DNA of 64,000 bases from assembly GCF_018918075.1 (NCBI RefSeq), contig NZ_JAHLPW010000003.1:62001-126000 (forward strand), in the 5' to 3' direction. Shown here in pieces: positions 42,072 to 50,675 of the stretch (positions are counted from its first letter, which is position 1; the number at the start of each line of letters is the position of its first letter). Position numbers and translations under genes: made by a program. The notes under the pieces are model-generated. The model worked only from the letters and a program-made list of their open reading frames with translations, did no database searches and was not told where the DNA came from. The DNA comes from Virgibacillus sp. MSJ-26. Lineage in GTDB: Bacteria; Bacillota; Bacilli; Bacillales; Amphibacillaceae.

Positions 42072-42281
42072 ATGCCTAGAAAAAGACAGCAAGACATTGA
42101 GGCCAGTCCACATCCCGATGGCCTACGCGAAGGTGTCATGAATGATCCAACCGGTGCCCAGCACGGGATAATCCAAGATACCGATGCAGTTAATCCGCAA
42201 GCTATCGCTGAAATCAGAAAACAATCGATGACAAACAAACCAATTAAAGAAGGCCGAGAAAAAGGACCAGACCTCACGTGA
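42072..42281 (+). CDS. Small hydrophilic protein of unknown function
   Basis: The 69-residue product begins MPRKRQQDIEASPHPDGLRE and is Asp/Gln/Pro-rich without hydrophobic segments, consistent with a disordered cytosolic protein. AAAGGAG at 42057-42063 favours ATG 42072 over GTG 42063, which is inside the ribosome site. It is followed at once by a hairpin and T-rich tail. No family is recognised. Confidence 0.65.
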   Translation: MPRKRQQDIEASPHPDGLREGVMNDPTGAQHGIIQDTDAVNPQAIAEIRKQSMTNKPIKEGREKGPDLT

Positions 42282-42310
42282 CTTTCTCACGTAGGGCTGG
42301 CCCCCATTTT
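42264..42310 (+). terminator. Terminator overlapping the end of the small gene
   Basis: GGACCAGACCTCACGT pairs imperfectly with ACGTAGGGCTGGCC, followed by ATTTTATTT. It lies between convergent genes. Confidence 0.6.
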
Positions 42311-42316
42311 ATTTAA

Positions 42317-42856
42317 TTAAAATTCAATGTTAACATCAATATTTTCTTCTTGCTCCATATCTTCCCAAGAAAACACATGTAAAATCATTTCTAAGTCCTC
42401 TTCCATATCAGGTAGGTCGTCCCCTTCAAAGCTTTCGATCGTCAGTACGGCGTCGGCTACTTTTCCACCAGATATTTCTTGACTCATCATCAACATGGAT
42501 TCATCAACCATTTTTCCATCCGCTGATACTTCCCTTGCTTGAACTTCAACTGTATCATCCATTTTATTCTCTACTTCAAATTTAATGTCGTATTTCTCTT
42601 CGTCCCAATCTTTATCCACGATATGCTCAACACTGACTAATGTTGCTTTAACTGAATCGTTGTCAATAATCTCTTTATTAAATTCTTTTACAGCCTCTTC
42701 TTCCTCTTCGGTTTCTTCTTCAGCTGCTGCCGCCTCATTTTCTTCATTAGACGATTCAACAGAACTGACATCTTTATCTTGTACCTCTTCACCGTCACAA
42801 GCTACCAAACCTGCAATGATTATAAATGATAATAATGCGAATAATATGTTTCTCAT
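42317..42856 (-). CDS. Putative lipoprotein with acidic linker
   Basis: The 179-residue product has a signal peptide and lipobox GLVAC. An extremely acidic linker (residues 37-57, nearly all Glu and Ala) is followed by a beta-rich domain of about 115 residues with KATLVSVEHIVDKDW and DIKFEVENKMDDTVEVQARE. This looks like the DUF4352/DUF5067 class of extracellular immunoglobulin-like domains common in Firmicute lipoproteins. Ligand and role are unknown. AAAGGGGAG precedes ATG 42856. Confidence 0.7.
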   Translation of the reverse strand: MRNILFALLSFIIIAGLVACDGEEVQDKDVSSVESSNEENEAAAAEEETEEEEEAVKEFNKEIIDNDSVKATLVSVEHIVDKDWDEEKYDIKFEVENKMDDTVEVQAREVSADGKMVDESMLMMSQEISGGKVADAVLTIESFEGDDLPDMEEDLEMILHVFSWEDMEQEENIDVNIEF

Positions 42857-42972
42857 TTTAAAACTCCCCTTTAATCTTTAATATAATATCGCCTTACAAA
42901 TTAAAGATATCAAAAAGGGTGTACAAAATTATGTACTTCTGCAAATTTCAGACTACGAACATATGTTTGTTT

Positions 42973-42981
42973 ATGATATAC
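42973..42981 (+). promoter_or_regulatory. Extended -10 of the type I toxin gene
   Basis: TGATATACT fits TG-n-TATAAT with one change and lies 77 bases before the toxin start, leaving a leader of about 70 bases. No clear -35 box is visible. Confidence 0.4.
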
Positions 42982-43057
42982 TTAATAGCACAGACTGGTT
43001 TCGCATGAGGGGTAAGGCACATTCTTTCTTTCGGGATAATTCCCCGTGGAGGGGGTG

Positions 43058-43141
43058 ATGCCTATGGACGTTGCTGAAACACTTAGTCTCATGATTGCTT
43101 TTGGGACACTTGTGGTGTTAATAATGTCCAATAAAAAATAA
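43058..43141 (+). CDS. Holin-like type I toxin peptide
   Basis: This 27-residue peptide begins MPMDVAETLSLMIAFGTLVV and ends in NKK after one hydrophobic helix. The M-x-V-x-x-x-L-x-L-M-I-x-F-G-x-x pattern is that of the putative holin-like toxins of Firmicutes (Hol-Tox family), which damage the membrane when overproduced. A very strong GTGGAGGGGGTG ribosome site precedes it. The 3' untranslated region overlaps a predicted antisense RNA on the other strand, and hairpins close both transcripts. ATG 43064 is an alternative start. Confidence 0.8.
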   Translation: MPMDVAETLSLMIAFGTLVVLIMSNKK

Positions 43142-43180
43142 TCCCTCATGACGTTAGCTAAGCCATTGAGGGATTATTAC
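43138..43180 (-). terminator. Terminator of the predicted antitoxin RNA
   Basis: AATAATCCCTCA pairs perfectly with TGAGGGATTATT. On the minus strand TTTTATTGG follows, so transcription ends at the toxin stop codon. Confidence 0.7.
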
Positions 43181-43280
43181 TCTCAGTGTGCCTTCCCCTC
43201 TTGTTGGGGTTGGTCTGTAGAAGCCGTTCCATGTTCCCGCATGGAATGGCTTTTTTAATGTTTTCAGATTGTTTATATCT
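43139..43280 (-). ncRNA. Predicted antisense antitoxin RNA of the type I locus
   Basis: A minus-strand sigma-A promoter (TTTACA, 16 bases, TATACT) at 43314-43287 should start a transcript near 43280. It would run through the hairpin pair AAGCCATTCCATG/CATGGAACGGCTT and stop at the terminator at 43180-43138. The RNA of about 140 bases would overlap the 3' end of the toxin message, the arrangement seen in txpA-ratA of Bacillus subtilis. Its existence is inferred from promoter, terminator and position only. Confidence 0.6.
43221..43256 (+). terminator. Terminator of the toxin mRNA
   Basis: AAGCCGTTCCATG pairs with CATGGAATGGCTT (one G-T pair) around 6 bases, followed by TTTTTT. Confidence 0.85.
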
Positions 43281-43286
43281 ATGTAT

Positions 43287-43314
43287 AGTATAGCACGGCT
43301 GATACGTTTGTAAA
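43287..43314 (-). promoter_or_regulatory. Promoter of the antisense RNA
   Basis: On the minus strand TTTACA (43314-43309) and TATACT (43292-43287) are separated by 16 bases. Confidence 0.55.
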
Positions 43315-43396
43315 CTTTTTAAATCCGAACTCCTAGACACCATAGGAGCAAGTGTTTACTCGAAATAACAGTAGCATCTCTTCTTTCATACGAGAT

Positions 43397-43996
43397 TTAT
43401 AAAGTTTGGATACAGATTTCTATAGCACGATTTAAATCATCTTGAGACCAACTTGGAATTTTCCCGTGTTCGATGGCAAGTTCATGGGAAGCTGGTATAT
43501 GTATAAATCCTACGGGGATAGACATATCTTGTTTCTTTGTATGGTATAGGCCATGATACATAACATTGTTGCAAAGATACGTTCCAGCTGTATTTGAAAT
43601 TTCAGCAGGTAGACTTGCGTTGGTTAATTGTTTTACCATTTTTTCAATCGGCAGCTTGGAAAAAATACCATCCTCTCCATCTTGAAAAATCTTTTCACCA
43701 CTTGGCTTCCACCCTGTATTATCGGCTGGTCCATCATTGCAATTAATTGCAATTCTTTCAGGCGTTAGTTTAAATCTCCCACCAGACAATCCTAACGAAA
43801 TGATTGCATCTGGCTTGACCTCATTGATTTTCTCTATGAATTGCTTCCCACTTTTTGAGAAATCTACGGATAGAATTTCTCCAACTACCTTGTAGCCGTT
43901 GACTTCTTTATTATTAAAATATTTAACGACGTTCATCGTCGGATTGATGGCGTATTTTAAAAATGGTTCAAACCCAGTCAGTAATAACTTTTTCAT
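43397..43996 (-). CDS. pcp: Pyrrolidone-carboxylate peptidase (pyroglutamyl peptidase I)
   Basis: This 199-residue cysteine peptidase removes N-terminal pyroglutamate. The catalytic triad is visible: Glu80 in LTPERIAIN, Cys142 in AGTYLCNNVMY and His166 in VGFIHIPAS, one residue from the positions in the Bacillus amyloliquefaciens enzyme. The start KKLLLTGFEPFLKYAINPTM is typical. An in-frame start at 44035 lacks a ribosome site; AAGGATGTGGG precedes ATG 43996. It is monocistronic. Confidence 0.95.
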   Translation of the reverse strand: MKKLLLTGFEPFLKYAINPTMNVVKYFNNKEVNGYKVVGEILSVDFSKSGKQFIEKINEVKPDAIISLGLSGGRFKLTPERIAINCNDGPADNTGWKPSGEKIFQDGEDGIFSKLPIEKMVKQLTNASLPAEISNTAGTYLCNNVMYHGLYHTKKQDMSIPVGFIHIPASHELAIEHGKIPSWSQDDLNRAIEICIQTL

Positions 43997-44404
43997 CTGC
44001 CCACATCCTTTGTTGGTTTTTATGTTTATGACCAATTATTCTTCAAACTAAAAGATACTTATTTAAACTAGTACATCAATTTTATCAAATATAGTTTATT
44101 AAGCTAGGACAAGGACTATAGATTTCTAGTATTAAGCAAGCTTATTGATGTATACACGTAATTATTTTATGAACGACAAATTTTCGGGATTTTACCTGAT
44201 TTGTGGGCTTCATCATCTCTAAATACCCAAAAAAGAAAGCCTAGTTCTCTTGTGAGAGATCCACAAGAGAACTGGCATCAACATAAATTATCCAAAGTCT
44301 CTTTTTTCCTCAATCGGTTCATCTAGTAGAACACATACTTAATGAATGGTAAGATGGTGCGTATAGGTTGCGTAATTAGGCGTGCTTTTAGGAGAGTGTT
44401 TTTG
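43997..44404. other. Gap between pcp and the YibE-like gene
   Basis: The 408-base gap is A+T rich in its left part and has no supported gene. The only clear structure is the minus-strand terminator-like hairpin at 44239-44276. Confidence 0.45.
44231..44276 (-). terminator. Minus-strand terminator without an obvious gene
   Basis: AGTTCTCTTGTG (44243-44254) pairs perfectly with CACAAGAGAACT (44262-44273), extended by GCC/GGC past a one-base bulge. On the minus strand TTTCTTTTTT follows. No minus-strand gene ends here. Confidence 0.65.
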
Positions 44405-45541
44405 TTGAAGGCTTTGATCAAGACATTTAAACAATTAACGTATAAGCAAATCATCTTTTATATCCTATTGCTCCTTAGCGTGGTCGGTTCACTTGTTTTC
44501 GTTTATAATAATTACGCTTTTTACGATCGTCCAATTGCCAAAGTGATTGAGTCTCAGACAGAAGAAACGACTAACGTGACCGATCAATACGGCAATGAAG
44601 ATACTATGACTATACAAAACATTACAGCTGAATTAAAAAATGGTGAGCAAAAAAAAGAACATATTCAATTAAAAAATGAATATTCAATTACCGGGGCCTA
44701 CGACCAGCCCCTTGAGACGGGAAATGAACTATTTGTTTCCATTGATAAAGATTCCGTTGGAGAAAAGCAGTTAACAGGTAGCATTACAGACATCAAACGT
44801 GATAAATATATCGTGGTAACTGCCTGGATTTTCATTCTCGTTCTCCTACTTGTCGGAAAACGACAGGGGCTGTTCGCAAGTGTCAGTCTAGCTATCAACC
44901 TGATTATTTTATCGTATGCCTTGGACCTCAATGTGAAAACGGGAATGAATTTATTATGGATAGCCGCTGTCACAGTCATTTTATTTACGGTCATTTCCTT
45001 GTTGTTAGTTAATGGCTTTAATGAAAAAACGTACGCGGCAATTTTGGCCACATTACTTGGGACCTTTAGCTCTCTCTTGATTACTTATATAGCCATGACA
45101 CTCACGTCTGACACAGGGCTCCACTATGAGGAAATGCAATTTTTAACCCGACCTTATCGATTGGTGTTTTTAGCTGGATTATTCATTGGTTCTCTTGGCG
45201 CTGTGATGGATGTGGCGATTACGATGTCATCTGCTATTTTTGAATTATATGAGAAAGATCATCACATTTCTGTCAAAGCGCTGAAAACGTCAGCCCTTGA
45301 TATTGGAAAAGATATTATGGGAACGATGACGAATATATTGTTTTTTGCTTATATTAGTGGTTCGATGCCCATGCTTATTTTATATTTAAAAAATTATTCA
45401 CCGCTTGGATTCACTTTATCAATGAATCTGTCATTGGAATTAGCGCGTGCTCTGGCCGGGGGAATCGGCATTGTCTTAACCATCCCGATTGGTTTATATA
45501 TATCAATATTTTTCGTTAATCGAAAGAGGGCGAAATTATGA
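44405..45541 (+). CDS. YibE/F-like membrane protein, first of a pair
   Basis: The 378-residue product has one N-terminal helix (about 13-32) and an extracellular beta domain (35-130) with PIAKVIESQTEETTNVTDQY. Seven or more helices make up the YibE/F domain, marked by GSLGAVMDVAITMSSAIFEL and GKDIMGTMTNILFFAYISGS. Members are integral membrane proteins of unknown transport function. GGAGAG at 44391-44396 favours TTG 44405 over the longer frame from 44342. It overlaps the next gene by four bases, as in many Firmicute yibE-yibF pairs. Confidence 0.85.
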   Translation: MKALIKTFKQLTYKQIIFYILLLLSVVGSLVFVYNNYAFYDRPIAKVIESQTEETTNVTDQYGNEDTMTIQNITAELKNGEQKKEHIQLKNEYSITGAYDQPLETGNELFVSIDKDSVGEKQLTGSITDIKRDKYIVVTAWIFILVLLLVGKRQGLFASVSLAINLIILSYALDLNVKTGMNLLWIAAVTVILFTVISLLLVNGFNEKTYAAILATLLGTFSSLLITYIAMTLTSDTGLHYEEMQFLTRPYRLVFLAGLFIGSLGAVMDVAITMSSAIFELYEKDHHISVKALKTSALDIGKDIMGTMTNILFFAYISGSMPMLILYLKNYSPLGFTLSMNLSLELARALAGGIGIVLTIPIGLYISIFFVNRKRAKL

Positions 45542-46311
45542 ATGTCTTACTCTTACTGGCCATCATTTTATTTGTCTTAATGATAGTGATCGGCGGGAGA
45601 AAAGGTGCTCGATCTTTTATTTCTTTATTCCTGAATTTTTTAGTTGTTATGTTTGCTGTTTGGATTATGACAGATCCACATACCAATCCGATTATATTAA
45701 CTATTATCGCTTGTACAATCATAAGCAGCATTAATCTTTTTTACATTAATCAAGTGAATAGTAAAACAATTACGGCTTTCATCGCTACGATTGTGACGAT
45801 TATTATTTTAATAATATTCATTTATATCATTACTAAAAAAGCGATGATTCAAGGGTTTGGCGAAGAAGAAGTCGATGAAATCAGTATATTTTCTCTTTAC
45901 CTAGGTGTGGATTTTGTAAAAGTCGGAGCCGCGGTCATTATTATGAGTACAATTGGGGCCATCACAGATGTGTCGATATCAATCACATCCCCAATGCGTG
46001 AAGTGTTTAGACACCACCCTAACATTAGTCAAAAGGACTTATTTTTTTCCGGCCTTACAATCGGAAGAGATATTCTCGGTTCCAACACCAACACATTATT
46101 TTTTGCCTTTATTGGTGGGTATATGGGACTCCTCTTATGGTTTAAGGATTTGTCCTATTCATTCGGCCAGATTGCCAACTCGAAAGTGTTCAGTGCCGAA
46201 ATGATTACTATTTTTTGTGCCGGAATTGGGATTGCCTTGATTGTCCCAATTGCTGCTTGGATTAACGCGTTTTATCTTGTAAAGCGACGAGAAAAAGCGA
46301 ATACCACATAA
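45538..46311 (+). CDS. YibE/F-like membrane protein, second of the pair
   Basis: This 257-residue protein lacks the extracellular domain of its neighbour and consists of about seven helices. It shares the paired motifs GAITDVSISITSPMREVFRH and GRDILGSNTNTLFFAFIGGY, so the two subunits are related and probably form a heteromeric membrane complex. It starts inside the stop of the upstream gene (ATGA overlap). A repeat remnant begins one base after its stop codon. Confidence 0.85.
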   Translation: MNVLLLLAIILFVLMIVIGGRKGARSFISLFLNFLVVMFAVWIMTDPHTNPIILTIIACTIISSINLFYINQVNSKTITAFIATIVTIIILIIFIYIITKKAMIQGFGEEEVDEISIFSLYLGVDFVKVGAAVIIMSTIGAITDVSISITSPMREVFRHHPNISQKDLFFSGLTIGRDILGSNTNTLFFAFIGGYMGLLLWFKDLSYSFGQIANSKVFSAEMITIFCAGIGIALIVPIAAWINAFYLVKRREKANTT

Positions 46312-46372
46312 AGTGAAACTTTAATTAGTGCGGGCCATACAGCCAGTTAATCTGCGATAAAATTCGATAAAT
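46312..46372. repeat. Dispersed repeat C, internally deleted copy
   Basis: AAGTGAAACTTTAATTAGTG followed by CATACAGCCAGTTAATCTGC and GATAAA matches the two ends of the longer element at 60752-60910 with its middle missing. Confidence 0.6.
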
Positions 46373-46521
46373 CCGTATTCAATGAGACATTCATACAAAT
46401 GTTGGAATATCTCATAACACACTTTATGGAATTAATTTAACAATGCTTTTAATCTGGACATTCCGCGTTCAATTGCTTTACGCTATTAATAGAGTCTTAA
46501 AAATCGAGAGGACGTGAGATA

Positions 46522-47172
46522 GTGAAGGTTTTAGTTGTTGGAGCAAATGGTCAAATTGGAAAACACTTAGTTTCTTTGATTCAAGAAAGTGAGTCACTCA
46601 CAGCAAAAGCGATGATTCGCGAGCAGGAACAAGCTTCCTATTTTGAAAAGTTGGGTGCAGAAACCGCTATCGTCGATTTGGAGGATGACATTGACGCTAT
46701 CGCAAAAGCAGCAAAAGACGTTGATGCGGTTGTCTTTACGGCGGGCTCAGGACCGCATACTGGTAAAGACAAGACCATTATGGTTGATCTTGACGGAGCA
46801 GTGAAAACGATAGAAGCAGCAAAAGTCGCCAACGTAAAACGGTTTGTGATGATCAGTTCTTTTGATACGACACGCGAGGCTATTCAAGGGGCTTCCTCTT
46901 CCTTTGCGCCATATGTTATCGCTAAACATTACGCGGATGAATGGTTAAGAGACTCGGAATTGGATTACACAATCATCCATCCCGGACTTTTAACAAATGA
47001 CAATGGAACCGGAAATATCAGGGCCGGAGAAAAAGTGGAACGTGATGAAGTGCCTAGAGAAGATATTGCGCAAGTCATTTATGAAACATTAAAAGATGAA
47101 ACGACGATAGGGAAGGAATTCCAGGTCGTTAAAGGAACGAAACCTATTAAGGATTCACTTGAAACACTTTAA
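46522..47172 (+). CDS. NAD(P)-binding atypical SDR (YhfK-like)
   Basis: The 216-residue Rossmann-fold protein opens with VKVLVVGANGQIGKHLVSLI, the GxxGxxG dinucleotide site of atypical short-chain dehydrogenases, and includes VKRFVMISSFDTTRE and DYTIIHPGLLTNDNGTGNIR. It lacks the classical YxxxK pair but has YVIAKHYADEWL at the equivalent place. The group (YhfK of Bacillus subtilis) resembles NAD(P)H-binding reductases or sensors of unknown substrate. It starts with GTG 46522 after a modest GAGAGG ribosome site. Confidence 0.85.
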   Translation: MKVLVVGANGQIGKHLVSLIQESESLTAKAMIREQEQASYFEKLGAETAIVDLEDDIDAIAKAAKDVDAVVFTAGSGPHTGKDKTIMVDLDGAVKTIEAAKVANVKRFVMISSFDTTREAIQGASSSFAPYVIAKHYADEWLRDSELDYTIIHPGLLTNDNGTGNIRAGEKVERDEVPREDIAQVIYETLKDETTIGKEFQVVKGTKPIKDSLETL

Positions 47173-47204
47173 GTAAAAGTTATGGAATAATTATCAACAA
47201 GAGC

Positions 47205-47253
47205 AAAAAAGCCGAGCGTTAGGATAGCACTCTTTCCTAACACTCGGCTTTTT
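47205..47253 (+). terminator. Strong terminator after the SDR gene
   Basis: AAAAAGCCGAGCGTTAGGA pairs with TCCTAACACTCGGCTTTTT with one mismatch around a 9-base loop. Confidence 0.92.
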
Positions 47254-47343
47254 ATATAACACTTACATATTAGCGAAGGAAAAACATGAAGACTCGAGCA
47301 GGAAGGCACTGAAAAGTCCCCCAAATTGCTCCCGCACCACTTT

Positions 47344-47766
47344 TCGGCTAGTATATCTGCTTTACCCTCCCTGGATTTACACCTAAACCATATTCCGGGT
47401 AGTGTACCTGCTTTACCCTCTCTGGATTTACTCCTAAACCATATTCCAGGTAGTATATCTGCATTATCCTCTCTGGATTTACTCCTAAACCATATTCCAG
47501 GTAGTATATCTGCATTACCCTCCCTGGATTTACTCCTAAACCATATTCCGGGTAGTGTATCTGCTTTACCCTCCCTGGATTTACTCCTAAACCATATTCC
47601 GGGTAGTGTACCTGCTTTACCCTCTCTGGATTTACTCCTAAACCATATTCCAGGTAGTATATCTGCATTATCCTCTCTGGATTTGCTCCCAAACCATATT
47701 CCAGGTAGTATATCTGCATTATCCTCTCTGGATTTACTCCTAAACCATATTCCAGGTAGTGTACCT
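47344..47766. repeat. 51-bp tandem repeat array, eight units
   Basis: The phrase CTGGATTTACTCCTAAACCA starts near 47371 and returns every 51 bases up to 47728. Two subtypes alternate irregularly (GCTTTACCCTCCCTGG and GCATTATCCTCTCTGG). Because 51 is divisible by three, long frames stay open on both strands, but neither has a ribosome site. The flanks at 47278-47296 and 47806-47870 are fragments of the GC-rich repeat family. Confidence 0.88.
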
Positions 47767-47926
47767 GTAATTCCAAAAGTCTGTTGGAGATTATGTCATA
47801 ACGTTGAAGTACTTTTTCAGCGGCTTCGCTCGGCAGTGCCTGCGGAAAGCGGAATGTTTTTCCGTCACGATGGTATAGAAAGATATATTGCTTTTTTAAA
47901 AGTTTGTAAATCCTTAAGAACTATAA

Positions 47927-48904
47927 TCAACCTACTTCAATTACAATTTTTCCGATATTTTTATTATTTCCCATATGTTCATGGGCTTGTGACATTTGAT
48001 TGAGCGAAAAGGTGCGGTCAACAATAGGTTTTAGTTGATCATTTTCAAATAACTCGTAAGTTTTCGAGATAAATTCCTTTGTCAAATTTGCCTTGTATTC
48101 ATCACTTCTTGGTGTTAACAACGTTCCAGTCAACTGAATACGTTTCATCATCAAATCTCTTAAGTTAAGACTTTTAACTGTCGATCCACCAAGGATACCA
48201 ATTAACACCCAGCGTCCATCGACTTTAATACTGCCCATGTTTTTCTCCCAGTACGATGCCCCAATAAAATCAAGAATCAAATCAACCCCTTGATTGTTCG
48301 TCGCTTTTAACACCTCTTGGTCAAACTCTTTTACTTTATAGTTAATTGCTAGATCTGCACCAAGACTTTTACCAAAATCAAGTTTTTCTTTTGAGCCGGC
48401 AGTAATGATGGCATGTGCTTTTCCAAGTTGTGTCGCAAGCTGTGTTGCCGCTGTCCCGACACCACTACCCCCAGCGTGAATAAGCACTGTCTCACTTTCC
48501 TGTAAATTTCCAAGCCAAAATAATGTTTGATAAGCTGTTAAAAACACTTCTGGGATTGCCGCCGCTTCCACGAATGAAAGCTTATCCGGAATGATCATCG
48601 CCCGCTCCACCGGCATGACGGCATATTCAGCATAACCTCCGCCATTGACGAGCCCCATTACCCGGTCACCTTCTTTAATAGTCGAACCAGGCACAGTTTT
48701 CTCAACGATTCCGGCAACCTCAACACCTAAAATCGGATGATTTAAATAACCCGAGGAACTCTCTCGATTAATAATATCAGTTCGGTTAACGGCTGTCGCT
48801 TCGACCTTTATTAACAATTCGGCTTCTTTCGGCACAGGTTTCGGCTGATTACTCAATTCGAGTTGGTCGGCACCACCTGGCTGTTTTACAATGATAGCTT
48901 TCAT
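47927..48904 (-). CDS. Zinc-independent quinone oxidoreductase (MDR family)
   Basis: The 325-residue NADPH-dependent medium-chain reductase begins MKAIIVKQPGGADQLELSNQ. It has NRTDIINRESSSGYLNHP and GVEVAGIVEKTVPGSTIKEG in the catalytic domain and the nucleotide motif LIHAGGSGVGTAATQLA. Zinc ligands of alcohol dehydrogenases are absent. The group (PIG3/QorA-like) reduces quinones or enones. AAAGGAGGCC precedes the ATG. It is monocistronic and ends shortly after the 51-bp array region. Confidence 0.9.
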   Translation of the reverse strand: MKAIIVKQPGGADQLELSNQPKPVPKEAELLIKVEATAVNRTDIINRESSSGYLNHPILGVEVAGIVEKTVPGSTIKEGDRVMGLVNGGGYAEYAVMPVERAMIIPDKLSFVEAAAIPEVFLTAYQTLFWLGNLQESETVLIHAGGSGVGTAATQLATQLGKAHAIITAGSKEKLDFGKSLGADLAINYKVKEFDQEVLKATNNQGVDLILDFIGASYWEKNMGSIKVDGRWVLIGILGGSTVKSLNLRDLMMKRIQLTGTLLTPRSDEYKANLTKEFISKTYELFENDQLKPIVDRTFSLNQMSQAHEHMGNNKNIGKIVIEVG

Positions 48905-49092
48905 GTTTGGGCCTCCTTTAACTATATATTATTATAGTAGCATATTTTATTGTATATAAGACAAGACCGAACGGTGGTGAAACCCTTCAATCTTTGTCGA
49001 CTCTTCACGACTTGCAGAACTTCACCATCATGCTCTTTTATTACCATTGTCCGCTAGAGTTTCTACTAAACTGCTTACAAGGTTTTTCGGCT

Positions 49093-50523
49093 TTATAAAA
49101 TAGGTGATAACAATCTCGAAATCGATTCTTTAATTTTAATTATCAGCGAACGCTTTTGATAATCTTCTAATGTCAGTTCTTTTGAAACTTGAATGTCTTT
49201 CTCAAAAGTGGTCCGTAGCTCTTGCGTTTTCTGTTCGTCATAAATAAACGCATTAACTTCAAAATTAAGACTGAAACTTCGCGAATCAAAATTAGCTGTT
49301 CCAACCGAAGCAATCGCATCATCTGCAATCAATGTTTTTGCATGAATGAAACCATTTTCGTAAATATACACTTTTGCCCCTGCTCTCAGAAGTTCCCCCA
49401 TATTTGACAGTGTTGCCCAATAAACAAACATGTGATCAGGCTTGTCCGGGATCATAATTCTAACATCAACCCCTGATAACGCGGCGATTTTCAGTGTATC
49501 TAGAAGCGTATCATCTGGTATAAAATAAGGTGTTTGTAAGTAAATATACTTTTTGGCTGTGACAATCATTTTGACATAACCGTTTTTAATATGCTGCCAC
49601 TCCGCATCTGGTCCACTTGAAACTACTTGCATCCCGACGTGACCAACTTGAGGAAATTCCGGAAAGAACCGTGCTTCATAAGTAAAGTTTTTTTCTTTAG
49701 AAGCCTGATTCCAATCCAATATAAACCGGGTCTGCAATGCGTGGACCCCGTTGCCTTTCGTTCGCAAATGGGTATCTCGCCAGTATCCGAATTTTTCATC
49801 TAAACCAAGATACTCATCTCCAACATTAAATCCCCCGATATAACCGATGCTCCCGTCTATAATCGCTAGTTTCCGGTGGTTTCGATAGTTATAGTTAAAA
49901 TGAGGAAAAAAGACTTCAACCAGACCACCTGCTGCTATTAACCCATTGTAAAAGTTTTTGGAAATGCCTCTAGAACCCATATGGTCATACAACACACGCA
50001 CCTGAACACCCTGCTTTGCTTTTTCAGTCAAAGCATCAACCAATTCCGTCCCTAACCCGTCGTCATGAATAATATAATACTGAATATGGATATGATCTTT
50101 GGCTTGATGAAGATCCTTAAGCAGCGCATCAAACTTTTCCTGCCCATCAGTGTATATATCAATATGATTATTTTCGGTTAAAATCGCACCATTTTTTTCA
50201 AGATGCATAAAAATATGGTCTTTATATAACTCACTTATTGGATTATAAAATTGATAGGTTTCATTTTTAATTGTATTAATTTGTTCCGATACTTGAGTTT
50301 TGATACCAACTTTGTCTTGATCTGCCCAATAAAACATATGCTTTCTAGAGAAATTCTTGTTGAAAATAAGATAGATGATAAACCCTAATAACGGAATTAA
50401 AACTAACACCATCAACCATGCCCATGTTGTGCTTGCATTTTGCCGTTCGAAAAAAATAATGATTCCAGCTAAAATAATATTTATGATAAATAAAACACTA
50501 AATATAATTGAAGTGACTCCCAT
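49093..50523 (-). CDS. cls: Cardiolipin synthase
   Basis: The 476-residue membrane enzyme joins two phosphatidylglycerols to cardiolipin. Two N-terminal helices (about 5-25 and 35-54) are followed by two phospholipase-D domains. Their HxKx4D motifs are HRKLAIIDGSIGYIGGFN and HAKTLIADDAIASVGTANFD. Length and layout match Bacillus ClsA. Cardiolipin content rises with salinity in many bacilli, which fits the ectoine genes in this window. AAGGAGAAT precedes ATG 50523. Confidence 0.95.
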   Translation of the reverse strand: MGVTSIIFSVLFIINIILAGIIIFFERQNASTTWAWLMVLVLIPLLGFIIYLIFNKNFSRKHMFYWADQDKVGIKTQVSEQINTIKNETYQFYNPISELYKDHIFMHLEKNGAILTENNHIDIYTDGQEKFDALLKDLHQAKDHIHIQYYIIHDDGLGTELVDALTEKAKQGVQVRVLYDHMGSRGISKNFYNGLIAAGGLVEVFFPHFNYNYRNHRKLAIIDGSIGYIGGFNVGDEYLGLDEKFGYWRDTHLRTKGNGVHALQTRFILDWNQASKEKNFTYEARFFPEFPQVGHVGMQVVSSGPDAEWQHIKNGYVKMIVTAKKYIYLQTPYFIPDDTLLDTLKIAALSGVDVRIMIPDKPDHMFVYWATLSNMGELLRAGAKVYIYENGFIHAKTLIADDAIASVGTANFDSRSFSLNFEVNAFIYDEQKTQELRTTFEKDIQVSKELTLEDYQKRSLIIKIKESISRLLSPIL

Positions 50524-50675
50524 TCATATTCTCCTTCATCATTTTTCTTTATTTATTATGACAGGTCTACATGAAATAAACTATCATTTTCCAAAATTTT
50601 ATATCATCCCTTTTCATATTATCGGTTATTCCCTATAATAGAACTTTATATGACAAAGACAATAAGGAGATTTTC

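Noticed and set aside
47326-48003. Long frames through the 51-bp array on both strands (225 codons plus, 142 codons minus)
   Set aside because: They are open only because the unit is divisible by three; no ribosome site precedes either, and they overlap fragments of other repeats and the quinone reductase gene.
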